DNA from: Bacteroidota bacterium
GTDB lineage: Bacteria; Bacteroidota; Bacteroidia; Chitinophagales; Chitinophagaceae
Assembly (NCBI GenBank): GCA_023418315.1
Contig: JAEZZY010000030.1
Span: 1 to 46,272, forward strand
Direction: 5' to 3'
DNA length: 46,272 bases
The notes below the pieces were generated by a model. It worked only from the letters and a program-made list of their open reading frames with translations, did no database searches and was not told the DNA's origin. Position numbers and translations under genes: made by a program. This document shows, one piece after another, positions 24,696 through 32,800 of the stretch. Within the stretch, counting starts at the first letter, position 1; every line of letters begins with the position of its first letter.

Positions 24696-27671
24696 TTATA
24701 TTTTTTGAATACGAATCATCTGCATATTGGTATGATCTACAAAATACTTAACCATATACACACCGGAGGCAAAAGGCTTCATGTTGATAATGGTTTTTCT
24801 CTCTGTAGTCTGTGTGGAGTAAATCACTTTACCGGTCATATCCAATACCTGAAGGGTTCCTTTCGGATTGTTTTGAATATCTACCGTCAGGTCTTCATTG
24901 GTAGGATTCGGATATACCAGTACGGAAACACCATTTTCAATATTACCCACAGATGTACCAGATGCTGTTTTAAACGGTATAGACACCCAGCTGGTAACAT
25001 CGTTGGGGCTACAATTTGCCTTCAGATGGAAATAATAATTGGTATTGGGTGTAAGCCCCTGTGCGGTATAAGTGGTAATGGAAATAGTGGCATCCGGCGT
25101 AGCAGGCGGCGTAGTGGACTGAGTAACGGCACAGTCATAGGCATCGGCATTGGCTATAGCCGGCCAGTTGAAGATTGCGTGTGTGGGTCCGGGATTTCCG
25201 GGCATGGCCTGCACCGAAGGCGCGGGAGCTACCGAAGCGCACAAAGGCAGTGTGGTAAACGGAGTATGCGTCCACGGAGAGTAGGTGTTGGCGTTACATT
25301 TTGTTCTCAGGTGGAACCAATAGTTGGTGCCGCTAAAGAGGTTGAGCGGATCCACATGATTATAGCTGATGAGCGGCCACGTACCAGGTGTGGTAGGGTC
25401 ATTCGGCTGCTGATCTATATAATACTCATAACCCGCTATACCGTAGTAAAGATTCCATTCGGCATGTATGCTGGTGGCTTGTATGTTGCTGATCACCGGA
25501 ACCACAGGAGGTGTACAGGTATCCGGAGTTTTAAAGCAAGTTGTTTTCCATGGATTTGATGACTCATAGATAGGCTGTACATTAGAGTTTGAAGGATTTC
25601 TATATACTGAATCGCACTCTGTACGGATGTGTACGCAATAGTTGGTATTAGGGTTTAAATTAGGTGGGTTAAAGAATGTATCCGTTATGGTGATGTAATA
25701 ATTGTTAATCGGTGGATACTGCGTGGTAGCCCTTAATGCCGGTGGAGTAGGTGTGGTAGTAATACCCAGGTTATAGCCCAAGACCGGATAAGGAGCCGCT
25801 GAGCTACCCGGCGACCAGTTTATCTGTGCACCATTCATATTGATGTTGGTTACTACCGGACTGCTTGGCGTATCGCAAGCATAGAAGGGGACAAATACGA
25901 TTTTCGACGGAGGGTTGGCAGAGCTGGCCGTATCAGAGCAATAAGAACGCACATAGAATTTATAATACTGTCCGGCTTTGATATTGGGATAGCTTGCATT
26001 GGGGAAAGAAACAAAGGTATCGTTAGTATTAATCCAGTTGCTGTGATCTATGGTACCAGGTGTAGCCACTACCAATTGATATTGATAAGAAGTAATGGCG
26101 CTATCCGGGTCGCCTGGCCATTCCATAGTAAATGAACTTTCGGTTAAAGTACCGGGTACTACATCCGGAACACCCGCGCTGGGGCAACAAAGCACTTGAA
26201 ATATAGCATTATTCCGCTCCCAAGGACCCCAAGAATTACCGGTGCAATTGTTCCGTACCCACAGATAATAGCGTCTGCAAGTTTCCAGGTTTCGAAAATG
26301 GACTACGGTATCTGTAGTTATAAAAGACCCTGTAGGCGAAGGCCCGGGGTCGGTGGTACTTTGGTTTAGCAAATATTCAAACTGAATGTGTGTAGGAGAG
26401 GCTGCAGTATATAAAACATGTTTAAGCCATTTAAGACGCAGCGAAGTAGTCGTGCGGGAAACGGCTGCTGAAGTTTCATAAGTAATTTGATATTGGGCGA
26501 GCTTGGCGCAATCCGGCGTTTTAAAACTTACCGCATTCCACACCGAAGTGCTTGTAGCGGAACATTTATTCCTCACAAAAAGTACATATACCGTATTAGG
26601 AAGAAGACCGGTAGGAGTATAGACTGTATCATTGGGATTCGTATTAAAGCTACCTGTTTTATTTACAGCAGCCGTAGTAGGGTAAAGTGGCATGGTAGCC
26701 GCGGTAAAAATGGTATTTTCATTAGGGAAGGCTTCCAGCATCACGTCATAGCCCACGGAACCCGTTACTTTTCTCCATCTTATAGGATTGACATCGGTAA
26801 TCCGTTCTCTGGGGAAAGGGGTAAAATCCATAAGTACGCTCGTAGTAGGCATACATGTGTTATTGTCCACGCATACACCCAAAACCGCAATTTGATCGCC
26901 GCTGGTCCTTTGTATTCTCACCCCTCTTATCCGCTGGTCATAGTTGGTATATTGCAAGGGTACGCGAATATCAAATAACCTCGGACGACCGAAATCACCG
27001 TCCACATTTGAGCTATTTCCTTGAACATTATATCGTCCGATATTGGCTTTTGCATATCTCTGCGAAGAAGAGGAGTCCCTGTAATTAGGAAAATCTACAT
27101 TGGCAACAACCTGATTACTCAATACTCCGGTAATCGGATCTTTTAGCAACAAAGTAACAGTAGCTTTACCGCTATTACCCACGGTGGAAGTACCGGAAGG
27201 CTCGCCTCCTGCCGCTCCTAATAAATAGACATCGCCTATCAAAGAGGAGTCGGTAAACATAAAAGTATCCGCTACGGCATTGGAAAGGTGCATGGCATTC
27301 GGCACGCTTGCAGGAGCTATGTTATAAATAGGCGGAGTAGGAGTAAAGGCCAGCGGATTAGCGCTGGTAACCGTACCTCCTATTGCCGGCAACCCATTCG
27401 TCATAATCGAATCACAAACAAGGCTATAGCGCAGGTAAATACCCGAAATGGAAGAAGGTGATCTGCTGAATACTGTATCAATCATTCCTTTCGCATAAGG
27501 CCAGTTGGTTTGTTTGATAAGCGGAAGAGAATCAATAATCACATCCAGGTTATAGGATCGCCCCGGCAAGAAGTTCATCGCCGTTTTTTGTGCATTGGAG
27601 GTCATAGAACCAGCAAGCATAAAGGCGGTTAGCAATCCAAACAGAGTGGAAGAGGTAAAAAATCTTTTCAT
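24696..27671 (-). CDS. Large secreted FN3-repeat protein with T9SS sorting domain
   Basis: This 991-residue protein is likely exported by type IX secretion and attached to the cell surface or released. The signal peptide covers residues 1-28 (ending SNAQ). A beta-rich N-terminal region (about 30-280) is followed by about six fibronectin type III-like repeats (roughly 290-900), each with a late strand carrying a VRxxC-type cysteine (FVRNKC, WVRNNC, YVRSYC, HIRTEC, HLRTKC, HLKANC). The last 75 residues are the type A sorting domain: VYPNPTNEDLTVDI, LQVLDMTGKVIY, then a GVYMVKYF strand and the QMIRIQKI tail. No catalytic domain was recognised, so it may be an adhesin or scaffold. A terminator follows. 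Confidence 0.85.
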   Translation of the reverse strand: MKRFFTSSTLFGLLTAFMLAGSMTSNAQKTAMNFLPGRSYNLDVIIDSLPLIKQTNWPYAKGMIDTVFSRSPSSISGIYLRYSLVCDSIMTNGLPAIGGTVTSANPLAFTPTPPIYNIAPASVPNAMHLSNAVADTFMFTDSSLIGDVYLLGAAGGEPSGTSTVGNSGKATVTLLLKDPITGVLSNQVVANVDFPNYRDSSSSQRYAKANIGRYNVQGNSSNVDGDFGRPRLFDIRVPLQYTNYDQRIRGVRIQRTSGDQIAVLGVCVDNNTCMPTTSVLMDFTPFPRERITDVNPIRWRKVTGSVGYDVMLEAFPNENTIFTAATMPLYPTTAAVNKTGSFNTNPNDTVYTPTGLLPNTVYVLFVRNKCSATSTSVWNAVSFKTPDCAKLAQYQITYETSAAVSRTTTSLRLKWLKHVLYTAASPTHIQFEYLLNQSTTDPGPSPTGSFITTDTVVHFRNLETCRRYYLWVRNNCTGNSWGPWERNNAIFQVLCCPSAGVPDVVPGTLTESSFTMEWPGDPDSAITSYQYQLVVATPGTIDHSNWINTNDTFVSFPNASYPNIKAGQYYKFYVRSYCSDTASSANPPSKIVFVPFYACDTPSSPVVTNINMNGAQINWSPGSSAAPYPVLGYNLGITTTPTPPALRATTQYPPINNYYITITDTFFNPPNLNPNTNYCVHIRTECDSVYRNPSNSNVQPIYESSNPWKTTCFKTPDTCTPPVVPVISNIQATSIHAEWNLYYGIAGYEYYIDQQPNDPTTPGTWPLISYNHVDPLNLFSGTNYWFHLRTKCNANTYSPWTHTPFTTLPLCASVAPAPSVQAMPGNPGPTHAIFNWPAIANADAYDCAVTQSTTPPATPDATISITTYTAQGLTPNTNYYFHLKANCSPNDVTSWVSIPFKTASGTSVGNIENGVSVLVYPNPTNEDLTVDIQNNPKGTLQVLDMTGKVIYSTQTTERKTIINMKPFASGVYMVKYFVDHTNMQMIRIQKI

Positions 27672-27896
27672 ACCGTTTTTTCTAATTTTTTAGATGACTC
27701 AACTTTTTGCAAAATACGAATTTTGCCTGAAAATATAGACGATAATTACAGCAAAAAGGTTAGTAAATATAATACATTATTTCAAAGAAGAAAGTTTTTG
27801 AAGTGCATTTATAATTTTAGCACTTGTTTGCCCTTCCCTACGCCTAAGAGACGCTCTCTCATATTGCCCCGAATAGGCTAATTTGCACTTCAATTT

Positions 27897-28541
27897 ATGA
27901 AAAAAATACTCACGCTTTTTATCGGATTTCTTTTTCTATGCTTCTACGGAAAAACACAGGATTTTCAGTACCATACCGGCGATCTTTTGTTTCAGGACAT
28001 GGACTGCGGCGCGCTCTGCGATGCCATTGAAAACGTAACTCCGGCAGTAAACGGCAAACATTTTTCTCATGTGGGAATGGTATATGTTGTGCAGGATTCC
28101 GTGTGGGTGATAGAGGCTATAGGCAAAGATGTTCACCTTACTCCATTAGCCGAGTTCCTGAACCGCCAGAAAAATGCCGAAGGAAAACCGAAAGTAATCG
28201 TGGGGCGTCTCCAAAAAGCCTATCGCCATCTGAACGCACGTGCCATAGGCTATGCGATAAGCCTACGCGGAATGCCTTATGATGATGAATTCCGAATGAA
28301 CAATGGGAAATACTATTGTAGCGAACTGGTGTATGAAGCCTATAAAGAAGCCAACGGACAGCGGGCATTTTTCCACCTCTACCCTATGACCTATAAAGAC
28401 CCCGTCACAGGCAAAACTGCTCCGGCATGGAAGCAATATTTCAAAGATTTAGGCAAAAAAATACCCGAAGGAAAACCCGGCTGCAACCCTGGCAGCATAG
28501 CCCTCAGCGATGCGGTGGAAATCATCCGTGAATTTTATTGA
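27897..28541 (+). CDS. Exported NlpC/P60-like (YiiX/YebB-type) cysteine hydrolase
   Basis: This 214-residue protein has a signal peptide (about residues 1-20, FIGFLFLCFYGKTQ). The permuted NlpC/P60 order is visible: a His in HFSHVGMVYV (His58) comes before the Cys in YYCSELVYEAY (Cys141). Conserved flanking elements are YHTGDLLFQDMDCGALCDAI at the start and GMPYDDEF before the Cys. Relatives (YiiX/YebB group) are thought to act on peptides or lipids in the envelope; the substrate is unknown. A near-consensus -7 element (TAATTTGC at about 27879) lies just upstream. Confidence 0.83.
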   Translation: MKKILTLFIGFLFLCFYGKTQDFQYHTGDLLFQDMDCGALCDAIENVTPAVNGKHFSHVGMVYVVQDSVWVIEAIGKDVHLTPLAEFLNRQKNAEGKPKVIVGRLQKAYRHLNARAIGYAISLRGMPYDDEFRMNNGKYYCSELVYEAYKEANGQRAFFHLYPMTYKDPVTGKTAPAWKQYFKDLGKKIPEGKPGCNPGSIALSDAVEIIREFY

Positions 28542-28559
28542 GAGACGCCATTATTCCAT

Positions 28560-28590
28560 AAAAAAAATCGCCGCGCTTGCAGCGCGGCGA
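28560..28590 (-). terminator. Terminator of fbaB
   Basis: A perfect 9-bp GC-rich stem (TCGCCGCGC at 28568-28576, GCGCGGCGA at 28582-28590) has a 5-nt loop. On the minus strand it is followed by a U run from the A tract at 28560-28567. Confidence 0.9.
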
Positions 28591-28618
28591 AAGTAAAATA
28601 ATATTATCCGGGTGGATC

Positions 28619-29677
28619 TTATGCCAAGGTAATGCTGTTATCCAGATATACATCCTGAATAGTGTTGAGCAATTCCACACCTACTTTCATATCTTTCTGG
28701 AAAGCTTTACGTCCGCTGATCAGCCCCATACCACCGGCGCGTTTGTTCACTACCGCTGTCATTACTGCTTCTGCAAGATCCGAAGCGCCTTTGGATTCGC
28801 CGCCGGAGTTGATAAGCCCTACACGTCCCATGTAACAGTTGGCTACTTGGTAGCGGCAAAGGTCAATAGGATGTTCGGATGTCAGTTTTTCATACACATC
28901 TTTATGCGTTTTACCGAAGTTGAGGGCGGTATAGCCACCATTGCCAGCCGGTAATTTTTGTTTGATGATATCCGCTTGGATGGTAACACCCAGGTGGTTG
29001 GCTTGTCCGGTAAGGTCGGCAGCAGTATGGTAGTCCACACCGTCTTTTTTGAACGAACCGTTACGCAGATAGCACCACAGCACGGTAGCCATGCCGAGTT
29101 CATGTGCATATTCAAAAGCTTTAGCCACTTCTACGATTTGACGAGCACTTTCATCGGAACCGAAATAAATGGTAGCGCCCACGGCTACAGCACCCATGTT
29201 CCAGGCATCTTTGATGGTGCCGAACATGATTTGATCAAAACGATTGGGGTAGGAAATAAATTCGTTATGGTTGATTTTTACTATAAACGGTATTTTATGA
29301 GCGTATTTACGCGCTACGGCACCCAATACGCCATAGGTGGAAGCTACGGCATTGCAACCGCCTTCCATAGCCAGCTTCACAATATTTTCAGGATCGAAAT
29401 AAATAGGATTGGGGGCAAATGATGCGCCACCACTGTGTTCTATGCCCTGATCCACGGGAAGGATAGACACATAGCCCGTATTCGCCAGACGTCCGTTTCC
29501 CATCAGCGCTTGTATGCTGCGCAGGGTAGGAACATTGCGATTGCTGTCTTTCCATACACTGTTTATCACATCTGCGGAAGGGGTGTGCAATGCGTCTTTG
29601 CTAATGGTTTTACATTCATGACCGAGGTAGTACTCAGCTTTGTCGGCTAATAATTCCTGTATTTTTTGAGATGCCAT
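28619..29677 (-). CDS. fbaB: Class I fructose-bisphosphate aldolase (FbaB/DhnA type)
   Basis: This 352-residue glycolytic/gluconeogenic enzyme splits fructose 1,6-bisphosphate using a Schiff-base lysine. Family features are ILPVDQGIEHSGGASF near the N-terminus, FIVKINHNEF, GAVAVGATIYFGSDES, and the phosphate-binding LINSGGESKGASDLAE segment. The Met at 29677 (MASQK) is the start; the longer frame to 29782 runs through the promoter. Length matches the bacterial FbaB type. It diverges from the NRPS gene. Confidence 0.95.
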   Translation of the reverse strand: MASQKIQELLADKAEYYLGHECKTISKDALHTPSADVINSVWKDSNRNVPTLRSIQALMGNGRLANTGYVSILPVDQGIEHSGGASFAPNPIYFDPENIVKLAMEGGCNAVASTYGVLGAVARKYAHKIPFIVKINHNEFISYPNRFDQIMFGTIKDAWNMGAVAVGATIYFGSDESARQIVEVAKAFEYAHELGMATVLWCYLRNGSFKKDGVDYHTAADLTGQANHLGVTIQADIIKQKLPAGNGGYTALNFGKTHKDVYEKLTSEHPIDLCRYQVANCYMGRVGLINSGGESKGASDLAEAVMTAVVNKRAGGMGLISGRKAFQKDMKVGVELLNTIQDVYLDNSITLA

Positions 29678-29705
29678 AAGGGATGATGATTTTAAAAAAG
29701 TGGTG

Positions 29706-29713
29706 CAAAGGTA
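29706..29713 (-). promoter_or_regulatory. -7 promoter element of fbaB
   Basis: TACCTTTG on the minus strand is the same optimal -7 sequence as in the rplK promoter. It sits 29 nt before the start at 29677, implying a leader of about 20 nt. Confidence 0.6.
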
Positions 29714-29881
29714 AGTATTAGAAGTATAAAACGTATCCGTAATGTTTGTTAAGCTAAAGTAAAACAAGCAGTAGCGCATCAACTCCCCTTGTGAAACGCA
29801 TAGCCAACTAAAAAATGGAGTTGTCTCTCCCTGCGAAATCCCCCAAAAAGAAAACTATATACCAAATCTGTATAAGTTGTT

Positions 29882-29889
29882 TATATTTG
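29882..29889 (+). promoter_or_regulatory. -7-like element immediately before the NRPS start
   Basis: TATATTTG fits TAnnTTTG and is only 10 nt before the preferred ATG at 29899, which would give a nearly leaderless mRNA. No matching -33 element was found at the normal spacing, so the assignment is tentative. Confidence 0.35.
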
Positions 29890-29898
29890 GCACTAAGA

Positions 29899-32800
29899 AT
29901 GCCTCAGTTTATCCCTATAGATTTTGACCCATTTGCAGAGGTCAATAAAATAGAAAAGCTAACTTATACCAATGAGCCTCAAAGAGAAATATGGCTTTCT
30001 TGCGTCATAGGTAGTGATGATGCCAACCGTTCCTACAACGAATCCGTTTCCCTAAAACTCACAGGGGAACTGCATATAGATGCTTTCAAAAAAGCACTGG
30101 CAGATATAGCACAACGCCATGAAGCGCTCCGGGCTACCGTAAGTCCCAACGGGGAAACTCTCATTATCTATACCCATCTTCCACCGGCTTTTGAGCTAAC
30201 CGATCTTACAGAGCTCCCCGAAACACAACGGAAGGAAGCCTTCAACAGCTTTCTGAAAAAAGAAGCGGAAAGCATCCTGAATATTAAAGAAGGCCCGCTT
30301 TTCAAAACCTTTCTTCACAAAACCGGAACACAAGAGTTTTATTTTACCCTGCTTACCCACCATATCATTTGCGACGGATGGTCCACCGGCATCATTCTCG
30401 AAGATTTGTCCAAATTATACAATGCTCATTTAAAAGAAGAAAAAGACAGCCTGCCACCCGCTGCGCAAATAAGTGATTATGCAGAGGCTCAAGAACAATT
30501 TAAGCTGACTAAGGAATATAAAAAAACCGAAGACTTCTGGCTGAATTGTTACAAAGAAGACATCCCGTTTTTAGACCTTCCTACCGACCTACCCCGCCGT
30601 TCGCCCCGTTCCTATAAAGGCAATAGAATAGACCAACCTTTATCTAAAGAACGGACGGAACAGCTCAAATTACTCGGCGCAAAAGCCGGTTGCAGTTTGG
30701 TTACCACCCTGCTTGCCGCTTTTGAAGTGTTTCTCTATCAACTTACCCACCAGCGCGACCTGGTGGTGGGTGTACCCTCATCCGGGCAAGCCGCCTCAGG
30801 ATTAAATGATGTAGTAGGGCACTGCGTGAATTTGCTACCGATAAGAACGCATATAGAACCTTCGGAAACGTTTTTGGATTACCTCCACCGCCGAAAAAAA
30901 GAAGTGCTGGATGCCTATGACCATCCGCGAATCACCTTCGGCGAGTTGATAAAAAAACTCTACATACCACGAGACCCATCACGGGTGGCTCTGGTGCCGG
31001 TCATGTTTAATGTAGATATGGGCATGGATCAGGATGTTTTTTTTGAAGGATTGCAACACCTGCTCATCAGCAACCCGCGGGCTTACGAAAATTTTGAAAT
31101 TTACCTGAATATCACCGGCACAGATGAAGGTATGACCTTAGAATGGTCGTATAATACCGATTTGTTTCACGAAGAAACCATCCACTCTTTCTGCCGCCGG
31201 CAAGATACTTTATTGGATAAAATAGGCGCCGATGCAGCACAAACCATCGGGCGCTTGATTGTAGAAGAGGGAACACCATTAAGCGTGATTCAGGGTGAAA
31301 CCGTAGCGCTTCCCTTGAAATGGACGCTTAACAGCTTGATAGAAGAAAGCGTAGCCCGCCATCCTGATAAAACAGCAGTAAGCTATAAAAACGTTTCGCT
31401 CACCTATCAGCAACTGGACGAAAAAGCACAGCAGCTTTCCTTATATCTTATCAACAAAGGAATTGCCGTAGGGGATATAGTGGCTATTTCATTAGACCGC
31501 TCTGTAGAAATGCTGGTATGCCTGCTTGCCGTGCTGAAAACGGGAGCAGCTTATCTACCTTTAGATCCTGAATATCCGCAAGAGCGCATCAGCTTTATGC
31601 TGCACGATTCGGAAGCGAAATTGTTGCTGACCTCCCAAACCCTGCAAGGGCATTTTGCATCGCAGGCGGAGGAGTTGATCGTGGAAGAGATTTGGCCGCA
31701 TTTAGCCCCTCTCTCCAAACAAAAAATACATACTTCCATCAACGGGAATGCACTCGCCTACCTGCTCTATACATCCGGCTCCACGGGCGCTCCGAAAGGA
31801 GTAAAAATCACTCATCGCAATCTGGTGAATTTCCTTACCAGCATGAAGGCTATGCCTGGCATAAATCATAGCGATATATTGCTGGCGGTTACTTCTGTTT
31901 CTTTTGATATTGCAGGATTGGAATTGTACTTGCCGCTGATAGCCGGTGCGGAGCTGGTAATGGCCTGTACGGATGCTACCAAAGACGGGCGTTTGTTGCT
32001 GGAATTGATGACGCAAAAAAACATCAGCATGATGCAGGCAACCCCTTCTACCTGGCAAATGCTGCTGGATTCTGGATGGGAAAACCAACTCGCTGTAAAA
32101 ATACTTTCCGGCGGAGAAGCCTTGCCTATAGAGCTTGCCAATAAACTGATACCGCTTTGTACGGAATTATGGAATATGTACGGACCTACAGAAACCACTA
32201 TTTGGTCCACCATAAAACGCGTCTTACCGGGAGAAAATCCCATCAGTATAGGCAAGCCCATTCAGAATACGCAAGTCTATATCATGGATGAAGACGGACA
32301 ACCCGTAGCCGCAAAGCAAACAGGAGAAATATACATAGGCGGCGAAGGTGTGGGAGACGGGTATCACAACCGTGAAGCGCTTACCGCCGAAAAATTTGTA
32401 TTCGATCCTTCTTCCCCAAATAATACCGCTACACGCTACCGCACCGGCGACCTCGGCAAGATGCTGGGCAATGGAGAAATACAATGCCTGGGACGAATAG
32501 ACCATCAGGTGAAAATAAGAGGACACCGCATAGAACTGGGAGAAATAGAAGCCGCCATCGAAAAAATAAACGGCATCAAACAAGCCGTGGTCATAGCCAG
32601 AGAAGACTTACCCGGCGATAAAAAATTGGTGGGTTATGTAACGTTAAACAGCGTATCCGGCAGCTCCCATGACCCCTCCTGGAAAGACCGGTGGGATACT
32701 ATTTACAAAATAGGCGCAGAAGAAGAACAAGATTTGGACAGCGCTTTATTGGGGCAAATGGAAAACAAAGAAGAGCTAAACCGGCAGCATAAAGAATGGC

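Noticed and set aside
24690..25559. 289-residue plus-strand frame opposite the FN3 protein
   Set aside because: It is antisense to a clear T9SS sorting domain and FN3 coding sequence and matches no family.
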